Under the pieces are notes generated by a model. That model saw only the letters and a list, made by a program, of their open reading frames with translations. It was not told where the DNA came from and did no database searches. This document shows, one piece after another, positions 34,454 to 42,612 of a DNA stretch of 64,000 nt. A program made the translations under genes and the position numbers. How positions within the stretch are numbered: position 1 is the first letter of the stretch; every line of letters begins with the position of its first letter. The stretch lies in contig OZ251568.1 in NCBI GenBank assembly GCA_965243525.1, positions 1,612,001-1,676,000 of the forward strand, written 5' to 3'. Origin of the DNA: WTKD01 sp965243525 (GTDB lineage: Bacteria > Spirochaetota > Spirochaetia > WTKD01).

Positions 34454-36427
34454 CTATGTTTTCTTCGGAGGTTTTTTTCGACCACGGAATGCTGTTCGTT
34501 GTGGTTTTTTCTTTTTAGCCGATGAGCGTGGACCGGTGGTGATCGATTTTACAGTTTTTCTTTTCTTTGCATAAAGTTCTGGATCAATAAGTTTCACCAA
34601 AGCATCGGTGAGCACTCCAACAGTGCGGGCAAATGTTCGAGAGGTCGTAACGATTTCGGAGGCCATGATCCATTCAGGGTGTTTGTGTTTCAAAAGGCAA
34701 CCAGGATGTATTGCAATATCGGTGACAACCTTGTTCATATAGCTCCGATTATTTCGAAAAGAGAGGGTGCTTGATAGACCAGCACTCAGGCAGAGCATTA
34801 TCTCATCGTATTTTGATGGTGTATCACTGATGAAGATGCCAAGATCTTCGGTAATTTCAATTAGTTGAGTGCGAATGTTCACTATTTCATGGAGTACTTG
34901 ATTATCAAAAAAATGAGTATCGCAAAATTCTTTTTTATTCTGACTCGCCGTATAGGTAGTATAGAGGTGTAATAATGCGTGAAAATCTCCATATCCATGG
35001 GCAAACCGCGCGTGTGCTGCACGTGATTTTGCTTCTTCTCCAAAGGGCAGAAGGAATGGCGTTGAGGTGGTCAGAAACGCAACAATGGTGAGTGCATCGA
35101 GCAATGCCTCAGGATATCGATTGATCGCTTCCACAATGATGCGAGAATGTCGAGGAGCGAGCGGATAGTGGAGCATCGTCTTTCCAATAGGAGTCAAGGC
35201 ATGTTGTTTTGTCAGCGCCTTGAGTTCAATCAGGTTTCCAATAGCACCGCTAAGGTCGGTTCGTTTTGGAGGCAAAAGAAATTCAAACCGCTCAAAATCT
35301 TCAATGCCAAGATCTGCCATACGAAGCACGACCTCAGCAAGATCGGTACGCATTATCTCTTCCAGAGGATACATTGGACGCCGCAACAGGTCCTTTTCAG
35401 GATATAGGAACAAGCATGTCCCAGGTGCAGTTCTTCCTGCGCGTCCTTTGCGCTGCATCGCTGAGGAACGTGATATGCGCGTCAATTCAAGTGCAGACGT
35501 ACGTTTCACCGGATTGTACGAGTTTATCTTTGCTAGTCCAGAATCGATCACTGCTGTAATGCCATCAATCGTTATGCTTGTTTCTGCAATATTAGTTGCA
35601 ATAACGATTTTCTTGTATCCCTTTGGGGTCGCTTCGAGAGTCAGTTCCTGCAGTTCTGAGCTAATTCGTGCATAGAGCACGCGTATGATGACTTTCTTTC
35701 GCCATGGCTGTGCGAGAATGCCGGCCTGACAGCGTTTTATCATTTCTTCGCCTGGGAGAAAAATCAGAACATCTTTGTGGTGAGGATCATCTATAAAGGC
35801 TTTTGTTCTTTCGACAATGACATCAATCAAATCTTCTTTTTGAGGCATCGTATCGAGAAAAACATTCTCTACGTTATATGATCTTGCTGGAATTGAAATA
35901 ATCGGACAGCGATTAAAATATTTTGAGAAAGCTCGCGCATTTATTGTCGCCGATGATATGATCACCTTGAGATCCTTGCGCTGGCGCAATGCTCGCTTTA
36001 AAAGGCCAAGGATGAAATCGATGGTGAGACTTCGCTCATGGGCCTCATCGATGATGATTGTTTTGTATTGCGAGAGCATGGGATCACCCTTTATTTCTTG
36101 CAAGAGGGTTCCATCAGTCATCACTTTGATATGGGTGGCAGAGGTCGTTGCATCTTCAAAACGCATTTTATACCCAACGAGGCTTCGTTCGCGTTTTGCG
36201 ACGCTTTGTTTGATATAGTGAAAAACACTCAGCACCGCAATGCGGCGCGGTTGGGTAATTCCAAGGATGCCTTGTCTGGTGTATCCAGCCTTGTATAGAA
36301 TAATCGGTAGCTGCGTTGTCTTCCCCGATCCTGTTGGGCTCTCGACTACGATTACTTGATTCTTCTTTAAAGCTGTAATGATTTTCTTTCGCTGTGCGTA
36401 TACTGGAAGTTTAGATTGCTGAAGCAT
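34454..36427 (-). CDS. hrpA: HrpA-like DEAH-box ATP-dependent RNA helicase
   Basis: 657-residue helicase. Motif I is SPTGSGKTT, motif II DEAH, motif III SAT, motif VI QRKGRAGRT, followed by the helicase-associated HA2 domain. Bacterial HrpA proteins are often near 1300 residues; this one ends soon after HA2 with a Lys/Arg-rich tail (KKKKPQRTAFRGRKK), so it is the short form. Family members unwind RNA and resolve stalled ribosomes or process mRNA. ATG 36427 is chosen; an upstream TTG at 36490 would overlap hisS by 80 bases. The 17-base overlap with hisS indicates co-transcription behind the tRNA synthetase gene. Confidence 0.85.
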   Translation of the reverse strand: MLQQSKLPVYAQRKKIITALKKNQVIVVESPTGSGKTTQLPIILYKAGYTRQGILGITQPRRIAVLSVFHYIKQSVAKRERSLVGYKMRFEDATTSATHIKVMTDGTLLQEIKGDPMLSQYKTIIIDEAHERSLTIDFILGLLKRALRQRKDLKVIISSATINARAFSKYFNRCPIISIPARSYNVENVFLDTMPQKEDLIDVIVERTKAFIDDPHHKDVLIFLPGEEMIKRCQAGILAQPWRKKVIIRVLYARISSELQELTLEATPKGYKKIVIATNIAETSITIDGITAVIDSGLAKINSYNPVKRTSALELTRISRSSAMQRKGRAGRTAPGTCLFLYPEKDLLRRPMYPLEEIMRTDLAEVVLRMADLGIEDFERFEFLLPPKRTDLSGAIGNLIELKALTKQHALTPIGKTMLHYPLAPRHSRIIVEAINRYPEALLDALTIVAFLTTSTPFLLPFGEEAKSRAAHARFAHGYGDFHALLHLYTTYTASQNKKEFCDTHFFDNQVLHEIVNIRTQLIEITEDLGIFISDTPSKYDEIMLCLSAGLSSTLSFRNNRSYMNKVVTDIAIHPGCLLKHKHPEWIMASEIVTTSRTFARTVGVLTDALVKLIDPELYAKKRKTVKSITTGPRSSAKKKKPQRTAFRGRKKPPKKT

Positions 36428-37697
36428 GTTGTTCGATGAATTGTATGAGTCTTGATGGTTGATCTGTGGTGATGCTGGCGGATGAGTCAATATGTTTTAT
36501 GGAAATGCTCTGTTCATCTGCTATGCGTATTACAAATGGAATAGTTGCCTTTTCTGCATAGGCAAACTGTTTTTTTATAGGCTTTCTATCAGGAAATAGT
36601 TCCGAAGCGATGGTATTCGTTCGAAGTTCTTGTAAGAGTGAGTGATAGAACGACAGGTGTGAATCATGTTCATTGCAAATAAGTACGCGCCGTAGCAACC
36701 GAGGTGAATGAATTTTTGACTGCTCTGTCAGCCCGGCGATGAGCCGGTCGAGCCCTATGGATGCGCCGATTCCCGAAATAGCTTGTTTGGAATAAAGGGA
36801 TGTGAGGTTGTCGTATCGCCCACCCGAACAAACCGATCCAATATGGGGAAGATCATCTAAAAATGTTTCAAACACAATGCCGGTATAGTAATCGAGTCCT
36901 CGAGTGATGCTTGGATCAAAGACAAGATGTGTGTTCAATCTGCTTTCTGCACTTAGATCCAAGATAGCTTTAATTTGATCATACTGCTCTGCAGCGAGAA
37001 TGCCATGAAACTGATCCAATCGATCTGCATTTGCTCCTTCTGCGATGAGCAAGGAGAGCATCTGTTCGATCTGCGGAGTCTCCAAATATGAGGCGAGCTG
37101 ATGTCTGCAGGCATCCATGCCAATCTTAGTACGCTTGTCTATAACACGCATTATCTCAGCAATGTTTTCTGTTACATGCAGATGCCCTAGCAAGGAAGGG
37201 AGCACAGCTCGATGTGAAAAATGAATGTGTATGTTTTCTACACCAAGTTGTTCGAATATGGCCCAAATTGAATGCAGAATTTCCCAATCGCCAAGGAGTG
37301 AAGGTTCTGCGATCAAATCCCAATCGCATTGATAAAACTCGCGATAGCGTCCCTTCTGTGGGTTTTCACCACGAAACACCTTTCCCACATGAAAGCGCCG
37401 AAAGGGAAACGCCAACTCGTGCATATGTTGTGCAACAAATCGTGCGAGCGGAACAGTGAGATCATAGCGCAATGATAGGTTACGTCCTCCCGGATCTACA
37501 AAAGAGTAGACTTGTTTATCAGTTTCGCCGCCACTTTTTCCAAGTAGTATTTCAGAATATTCAAGCGTCGGCGTATCGATGGGCAGATATCCCATAAGAA
37601 AACAGGTGTGGCGAATAGTATCAATCATTGATTGTCGATGAAATTCGTCCAGAGGCAGACTGTCACGAAAGCCTTTTGGAATGCGCGCGGATATCAT
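36411..37697 (-). CDS. hisS: Histidyl-tRNA synthetase
   Basis: 428-residue class II aminoacyl-tRNA synthetase that charges tRNA-His. Motif 2 is seen as FRRFHVGKVFRGE with ENPQKGRYREFYQ, the histidine-specific motif as RGLDYYTG near residue 275, and motif 3 as GIGASIGLDRL near 317. A C-terminal anticodon-binding domain (about 335-428) is present, so this is a true synthetase rather than the HisZ regulatory subunit. AGGA lies eight bases before the ATG. It heads a two-gene unit with hrpA and faces away from the MalEFG-type importer. Confidence 0.93.
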   Translation of the reverse strand: MISARIPKGFRDSLPLDEFHRQSMIDTIRHTCFLMGYLPIDTPTLEYSEILLGKSGGETDKQVYSFVDPGGRNLSLRYDLTVPLARFVAQHMHELAFPFRRFHVGKVFRGENPQKGRYREFYQCDWDLIAEPSLLGDWEILHSIWAIFEQLGVENIHIHFSHRAVLPSLLGHLHVTENIAEIMRVIDKRTKIGMDACRHQLASYLETPQIEQMLSLLIAEGANADRLDQFHGILAAEQYDQIKAILDLSAESRLNTHLVFDPSITRGLDYYTGIVFETFLDDLPHIGSVCSGGRYDNLTSLYSKQAISGIGASIGLDRLIAGLTEQSKIHSPRLLRRVLICNEHDSHLSFYHSLLQELRTNTIASELFPDRKPIKKQFAYAEKATIPFVIRIADEQSISIKHIDSSASITTDQPSRLIQFIEQHASAI

Positions 37698-37884
37698 GCT
37701 GTTATCCTAGCACTTCAGAACGTATTGATATAGAGACCCTATATGGTTGATCTAGGCTTGTTTGTTTTCTGTTTCACAGTGATTGTCTTAGGTAGACAGG
37801 AGGCCCCTATATGTACGTATATGCAAAGGTTTACAGAATTTACGCAGAGGATTAGCATAGAATATACAAATTATTGGAGGGAAT

Positions 37885-39084
37885 ATGAAAAAAATATTTA
37901 TTATTTTGTGTATTGCTCTTGTTCTTCCTGTTTTTGCAGGAGGCGATGCAGAAGAGTCTAGCTCTATTACTCTTTGGACAAATGAAGGCGAATCTGAGGG
38001 GACACTTGATTGGATAAACGATCTTGCAACCCGATTTGAAACCTCCTCGGGAATAGCGGTTGAAGTTGTGTCAAAAGACACAGAGGCATTACGTGAAGAT
38101 TTTATCAGCGCAAGCATCGCAGGTGCTTCACCTGACGTTTTGTGGACAGTAAACGATCACGCAGGGCCATTTAAGACAGCGGGCCTTCTCGACACAGTTG
38201 ATGACATCTATGATGCTACTGACTTTGTGGAATCAGTGACCTTTGACGGTGAAGTTTATGCGGTCCCAATTTCTACGGGAAACCATCTCATGTTGCTATA
38301 CAACAAAAAATTAGTTGCCTCTGCTCCTGAAGATAGCGATGCATTCGTAAAAGTTGCGTCAGCGATTACCGGCGGTGATACGTATGGACTGGTGTACAAT
38401 CAAATCGAGCCATTTTGGCTGGTCCCTTGGCTTGGCGGTTTCGATGGTCGCGTATTTGCCGAAGATGGGGTAACACCTACGCTCAATACAGCTGCAATGG
38501 TTGATACTCTGCAATTTCTGCTTGACCTTAAAACTAGGCATGGAGTTGTTCCAGAAGAATCTGATTATGGCACTGCAGACACCTTGTTCAAAGAAGGCAA
38601 GGCTGCTTTTATCATCAATGGTGACTGGTCTCTCAGTGACTATTTAGGCGTTCTTGGTGATGATCTCGGCATCGCACCATTGCCGCGTGTTTCAAAAACC
38701 AATCAGTATCCGGCACCATATACCAGTGGAAAATATTTCATGATTAGTGTTGGTCTTGATGAAGGCAAGAGAGAAGCGATAAAGCAGTTTATTCAGTTTG
38801 TTGTTTCTGAAGAAGTTCAAATTGAAATGCTCAACAGTTTGAAGCGATTACCTTCGCGGCTATCGGTCTTAAATTCACCGGTTGTGGCAGATGATCCAGT
38901 ACTCGCTAGTTCGGCAGCACAGGTTGCAGTTGGAACACCGATGCCCTCAGTTATTGAGATGCGGGCAATTTGGGATGCAATGAAGCCAGAAATGAATGCA
39001 GTTCTCTTTGCAGGAAAATCTCCTCGAGAGGCAGCACAGGCCATGCAAGAAGCAGCTGAAGCGGGCATTCAAAATCTGCAATAA
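37885..39084 (+). CDS. MalE-type ABC sugar-binding protein
   Basis: Family-1 solute-binding protein, 399 residues. It has a signal peptide ending VFAGG followed by DAEESS. The sequence (ITLWTNEGES at the N-terminus, GKAAFIINGDWSL near residue 240, GKYFMIS near 280) is typical of maltose/maltodextrin and related oligosaccharide-binding proteins. TTGGAGG precedes ATG 37885, and TATACA at 37863-37868 is a plausible -10. Two permease genes follow, but no ATPase gene. A perfect terminator-like hairpin begins 29 bases after its stop, inside the next gene. Ligand is not certain; an alpha-glucan or other oligosaccharide is likely. Confidence 0.85.
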   Translation: MKKIFIILCIALVLPVFAGGDAEESSSITLWTNEGESEGTLDWINDLATRFETSSGIAVEVVSKDTEALREDFISASIAGASPDVLWTVNDHAGPFKTAGLLDTVDDIYDATDFVESVTFDGEVYAVPISTGNHLMLLYNKKLVASAPEDSDAFVKVASAITGGDTYGLVYNQIEPFWLVPWLGGFDGRVFAEDGVTPTLNTAAMVDTLQFLLDLKTRHGVVPEESDYGTADTLFKEGKAAFIINGDWSLSDYLGVLGDDLGIAPLPRVSKTNQYPAPYTSGKYFMISVGLDEGKREAIKQFIQFVVSEEVQIEMLNSLKRLPSRLSVLNSPVVADDPVLASSAAQVAVGTPMPSVIEMRAIWDAMKPEMNAVLFAGKSPREAAQAMQEAAEAGIQNLQ

Positions 39085-39089
39085 CATGC

Positions 39090-40121
39090 ATGCTAAGTAG
39101 TCTATTTTCAATAAGCACCACAGTATTTCTTGTGGTGCTTTTTATTGTTGTCGTAGAAGTAATCCTCTATCTGATCTTACACAGGGGACTGCACTTAAAA
39201 ACCGCCTTTCCCTATATACTTATTTCTCCTGCTGTTATTGGCATTTCACTACTCATTCTCTATCCAATCACCTATAATTTTATCCTTGCCTTCAGTAATA
39301 TGAGTATCTCAAAGTTGACTGTTGAAAGAGGACTTGTCTTTGGCTTTGAACATTTTTTTTCCAATATCGCTCGTATCTTCACAGCACCTGTTCTAAAACA
39401 GCAATATTTTTTCTCCATTCTGCTTAGAACGATGTTGTGGACAGCCATACAAGTGACCTTTCATGTGACTTGTGGCTATTGTATAGCAGTATTACTCAAT
39501 CGTCCTATGCGTATGCGGGGAGTCTATCGAGCATTACTTCTCTTCCCTTGGGCGATTCCACAGGTCATTGCGGTGCTTTCTTTTCGTGGAGAGTTCAACT
39601 ATGAATACGGATACATCAATACCGTTTTAGGATATTTTAATATTGAAAAAATCCGATGGCTCACCGATGGACTTTGGAATTTTATCGCGATTAATATCAC
39701 CAATATCTGGTTAGGAGTTCCCTTTATGGCGATTATTCTTCTTGGTGGTTTGCAATCAATCGATCAGACATATTATGATGCTGCTGAAATTGATGGTGCA
39801 TCAAAGCCTCAACGATTTTCTAACATCACATTACCGCTTCTAAAACCAGTTATGATTCCAGCAATTATCTTGGGCATTGTGTGGACTTTTAACAATTTTA
39901 ATGTGCCCTTTCTCTTGAATCAAAACGAACTTGAAACGTCGGATATACTCGTAACGGCCTTGTTTCGTGCTGCATTTCTTGAGTTTCGCTTTGGGTTCGC
40001 AGCAGCACTTGCCTTGATAGTATTTTTCATACTTTTGGGGTTGAGCTTGGTCATGCTTGCAGTGACGAAACCCGACATACAATTTCAATCGAAACGTAAA
40101 CGATTAAAGGAAGGTGAATAG
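39090..40121 (+). CDS. MalF-type ABC permease
   Basis: 343-residue permease. An extra N-terminal hydrophobic helix (about residues 10-32) precedes the standard segment PYILISPAVIG, as in MalF-like proteins. The EAA loop reads DAAEIDGASKPQ near residue 231. ATG 39090 lies five bases after the binding-protein stop but has no clear ribosome site. The sequence for the first helix contains a perfect intrinsic-terminator hairpin (39113-39143), so either translation starts further down or transcription through the gene is attenuated. It overlaps the next permease by eight bases. Confidence 0.85.
   Translation: MLSSLFSISTTVFLVVLFIVVVEVILYLILHRGLHLKTAFPYILISPAVIGISLLILYPITYNFILAFSNMSISKLTVERGLVFGFEHFFSNIARIFTAPVLKQQYFFSILLRTMLWTAIQVTFHVTCGYCIAVLLNRPMRMRGVYRALLLFPWAIPQVIAVLSFRGEFNYEYGYINTVLGYFNIEKIRWLTDGLWNFIAINITNIWLGVPFMAIILLGGLQSIDQTYYDAAEIDGASKPQRFSNITLPLLKPVMIPAIILGIVWTFNNFNVPFLLNQNELETSDILVTALFRAAFLEFRFGFAAALALIVFFILLGLSLVMLAVTKPDIQFQSKRKRLKEGE
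39113..39143 (+). terminator. Terminator-like hairpin inside the 5' end of the malF-type gene
   Basis: AAGCACCACA (39113-39122) pairs perfectly with TGTGGTGCTT (39131-39140) around an eight-base loop, and the T run continues to 39143. It has the full form of an intrinsic terminator, yet it falls in the reading frame of the permease. A translating ribosome could prevent its formation, giving attenuation. Confidence 0.75.
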
Positions 40122-40983
40122 TATGACTACTCGAAATTTTTTCTTTTCCAGACGTTCTGATTCGCCGTTTAAGCGAATCCTCATTCATATAGCTTTGATC
40201 TGTATGTGTGTGATCACCGTCTATCCTGTTTTACGCATAGCATCGGTTTCGTTGCGACCTTCAAATCGATTGTTATCCACCGATTTGGCAGTTATTCCAG
40301 AAGACGCAAGCTTTGAAAATTATCGTGTCGTTCTTTTTGAGCGTGATTTTTTGCAATGGTTGTGGAATAGCTTGTTATTGACGATATCGACATCGATCAT
40401 TGGGGTATCAATCGCCGCAACCTCTGCCTATGCGATATCGCGGTGGAGCTTTTTTGGCAGAAAATTCATGGTTATCACCCTATTGGCAACACAGATGATT
40501 CCGGGAGCCATGCTGCTTCTCCCTATCTACATCATTGCAACCCGGTTAGGTCTGATTAGCACCTGGTATGGAACAATTATAGCCTATTCAGTTACAGCAG
40601 CTCCGTTTTCAATTTGGATTCTAAAAGGATATTATGACACGATTCCTCGTGAACTCGAACAGGCGGGATTGGTGGATGGATTGAACCGATTGCAAGTCTT
40701 TTTTAAGATAATGCTGCCCCTTTCAACTCCGGCACTTGCGATTGCCTTATTGTTTAATTTCACGCAGGTGTGGAATGATTATTTGCTGGCGAGAATATTC
40801 TTGCAAGATCATGCTATGGCAACATGGCCGCTTGGATTGGCTCGATTACAAGAACAGTTTCAGACGCAGTGGGGACAATTTGCTGCAGGAGCCCTAATGG
40901 TTTCGGTGCCAGTCATGGTGTTATTTTTGCTTTCATCTCGATGGTTGATCTCCGGACTGACACTTGGTTCAGTCAAAGGATAA
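40114..40983 (+). CDS. MalG-type ABC permease
   Basis: 289-residue permease with about six hydrophobic helices, the EAA loop EQAGLVDGLNRLQ near residue 189, and the family-typical end SGLTLGSVKG. It overlaps the preceding permease by eight bases and completes the transmembrane part of the importer. The ATPase must come from elsewhere, perhaps the same shared ATPase as for the polyol system. Its stop codon is one base from the -35 of the rpsD promoter. Confidence 0.88.
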   Translation: MNSMTTRNFFFSRRSDSPFKRILIHIALICMCVITVYPVLRIASVSLRPSNRLLSTDLAVIPEDASFENYRVVLFERDFLQWLWNSLLLTISTSIIGVSIAATSAYAISRWSFFGRKFMVITLLATQMIPGAMLLLPIYIIATRLGLISTWYGTIIAYSVTAAPFSIWILKGYYDTIPRELEQAGLVDGLNRLQVFFKIMLPLSTPALAIALLFNFTQVWNDYLLARIFLQDHAMATWPLGLARLQEQFQTQWGQFAAGALMVSVPVMVLFLLSSRWLISGLTLGSVKG

Positions 40984-40984
40984 A

Positions 40985-41013
40985 TTGACGCTATGCAGTG
41001 TATGTGTTAGAGT
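40985..41013 (+). promoter_or_regulatory. rpsD promoter
   Basis: TTGACG (40985-40990) and TAGAGT (41008-41013) are 17 bases apart, with the extended -10 TG at 41005-41006. Transcription should start near 41020, only about five bases before the rpsD ATG. Confidence 0.6.
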
Positions 41014-41024
41014 GATTATTAATT

Positions 41025-41642
41025 ATGGCAAGAAATAGTACAAAACGCGGAAAACTTGTGCGGAAGTTTGGTCAGAACATCTTCGGAAATCCAAAATATG
41101 ATAGATTACTGAAGAAAAAATCAAAACCGCCTGGCTCACAAATACGTCGTGGTCGAAAGAGAATTAGTGAATTTGGAAAGCAGCTTCTGGAAAAGCAAAA
41201 ACTGAAATTTGCATATGGTTTGTCTGAGCGACAGTTTAGAAATTTGTTTTTTAAGGCAAAAGCAAAAGATGGAGTAACGGGAGAGACCATGCTCGTCATG
41301 TTGGAGCAAAGACTCGATAGCGTTGTCTATCGCTCAGGATTTGCATGCAGCAAGAATCAAGCACGTCAATTGGTGACCCATGGGCAGTTTCTCTTAAACG
41401 ATAGACGAATCGATATTCCATCCATTCAGGTACGTCCGGGTGATGTGTTGAAGGTTCGCCCTAAAAAGAATGTAGTTGAGTTGTCTCGAAGATTGCTCGC
41501 TGAAAATTCTACTCGTGAAGTTCCTGATTGGTTGCAAGTGTCGCCGGATGATTTGACGATAGTTGTTAACAAACTACCTTCAAAGGAAGCCATACCCGTT
41601 ATTGCAGAAGTGCAGTTAGTTGTTGAGTATTACTCAAAGTAG
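41025..41642 (+). CDS. rpsD: 30S ribosomal protein S4
   Basis: 205-residue S4, a primary 16S rRNA-binding protein that nucleates small-subunit assembly. The N-terminus MARNSTKRGK, the LRR-like YGLSERQFRNLF segment and the S4 RNA-binding domain (LEQRLDSVVYRSGFA, ARQLVTHG) are unmistakable. The N-terminal zinc-binding cysteines found in some S4 proteins are absent. It is not in an alpha-operon cluster but stands alone with its own promoter at 40985-41013. No Shine-Dalgarno sequence precedes the ATG, and the mRNA leader would be only a few bases long, leaving no room for the classic S4 autoregulatory leader. Confidence 0.97.
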   Translation: MARNSTKRGKLVRKFGQNIFGNPKYDRLLKKKSKPPGSQIRRGRKRISEFGKQLLEKQKLKFAYGLSERQFRNLFFKAKAKDGVTGETMLVMLEQRLDSVVYRSGFACSKNQARQLVTHGQFLLNDRRIDIPSIQVRPGDVLKVRPKKNVVELSRRLLAENSTREVPDWLQVSPDDLTIVVNKLPSKEAIPVIAEVQLVVEYYSK

Positions 41643-41681
41643 AATCTAGTATTCAAGAACAGCTTTTTAATCAGCTTTAGA

Positions 41682-41719
41682 GGCAGAGATGGGTGATTTT
41701 CACCATGTTACACTCTGCC
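41682..41719. terminator. Hairpin after rpsD
   Basis: GGCAGAG (41682-41688) pairs with CTCTGCC (41713-41719), with an inner stem ATGGGTGA/TCACCAT. T-rich sequence follows on the + strand. It lies between convergent genes and may serve both rpsD and the gene at 41769-41990. Confidence 0.55.
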
Positions 41720-41768
41720 TTCTTGCATATCAGCACCTATCTAGAACTAGAAGTAACTAAACGCTGTG

Positions 41769-41990
41769 TTACGATTGCGGGGTTGCTTCGTATCCTATGC
41801 GGTGCACATATTCACAAATCTTTTTGATGTTTTCCTGATCTCCAGAATGATAAACGAGAAGGGTGTTGTCCTTGCGGTTGTGAATGACATCCTCAACGCC
41901 AGGGAGCTTTCTTGCCATATGGGATATCGCGATACTGCAAGATGTACATTGTGCACCTTTTAGCTTGATAATTGATTCAATTGTTTCCAT
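41769..41990 (-). CDS. Small heavy-metal-binding (HMA/CopZ-like) protein
   Basis: 73-residue single-domain protein with the ferredoxin-like HMA pattern. A Cys-x-x-Cys metal site (AQCTSC) lies near residue 15, followed by LPGVEDV and the closing GYEA segment. Such proteins carry Cu(I) or another soft metal to P-type ATPases or regulators. ATG 41990 is chosen because a longer frame to 42122 would overlap rsmD and the extra part is unlike HMA proteins. A very good promoter (TTGGCA, 17 bases, TATACT) ends five bases before this ATG, so the mRNA is probably leaderless. No copper ATPase gene is in the window. Confidence 0.8.
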   Translation of the reverse strand: METIESIIKLKGAQCTSCSIAISHMARKLPGVEDVIHNRKDNTLLVYHSGDQENIKKICEYVHRIGYEATPQS

Positions 41991-41995
41991 GCGAA

Positions 41996-42024
41996 AGTAT
42001 ATTGTGTGTGGAATATTCTGCCAA
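41996..42024 (-). promoter_or_regulatory. Promoter of the HMA protein gene, within five bases of the start codon
   Basis: Reading the minus strand, TTGGCA (42024-42019) and TATACT (42001-41996) are 17 bases apart, each matching five of six consensus bases. Only five bases separate the -10 from the ATG at 41990, so transcription should start on or next to the start codon. Confidence 0.65.
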
Positions 42025-42072
42025 GAAAGGCAGGCAAACGATATGGTCAGATGAAGTAGCAGGCTGATGTTT

Positions 42073-42612
42073 TTATTGTGCAGTGTCTTTGATGGCAAAG
42101 GCTCTGAGATAAGAAAATCCAAACAATTTTTCTTTCACGCAGCTTATTGATGGGTTGAGAACGAAGTCTTCTTTTTTGGGAGTATGGATGATGACCGTGG
42201 TAGTTGGAACAACAATCGATGAGGAAAATACCCTCCTTAGGAGATCCGACTTGTATTTGTACGCAAAGGGAGGATCTAAAAACACAATATCAAATGATTG
42301 CTTTTCTTGCTTTATAAATGCTTCAACGGGCTTGACTATGTAGTGAATGGATATCTCTTGTTTTTTTAGAAAATTTCTCACTTGCAGGACTGTTTTTGCG
42401 TCGCGCTCTACGGCGGTGGGACTAGCCCCGGATGAGATCGCCTCAAGAGAGACGATGCCGGTTCCTGCGAACAAATCAAGAAAGGTTTTGTTCTCAATTG
42501 AACCAAGGTATTGAAACAGCCACTCGCGGGCCTTTGCGGTAAGTGGGCGGTGATCACCTTTTATATATGGCAGGGGCAATCCTTTGAGCTGTCCTTGGAT
42601 AATTCTCATCAT
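42073..42612 (-). CDS. rsmD: 16S rRNA (guanine966-N2)-methyltransferase
   Basis: 179-residue SAM-dependent methyltransferase. It shows RIIQGQLKG at the N-terminus, the SAM-binding FLDLFAGTGIVSLEA near residue 43, and the catalytic DPPF motif near residue 117, all typical of RsmD, which modifies G966 of 16S rRNA during 30S assembly. The start overlaps the recG stop (ATGA), so the two are translationally coupled. It is the last gene of the dnaE-recG-rsmD unit. Confidence 0.92.
   Translation of the reverse strand: MMRIIQGQLKGLPLPYIKGDHRPLTAKAREWLFQYLGSIENKTFLDLFAGTGIVSLEAISSGASPTAVERDAKTVLQVRNFLKKQEISIHYIVKPVEAFIKQEKQSFDIVFLDPPFAYKYKSDLLRRVFSSSIVVPTTTVIIHTPKKEDFVLNPSISCVKEKLFGFSYLRAFAIKDTAQ

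Noticed and set aside
41991..42122. 44-residue N-terminal extension of the HMA protein
   Set aside because: It would overlap rsmD, does not look like an HMA protein, and would contain the strong promoter that ends at 41996.
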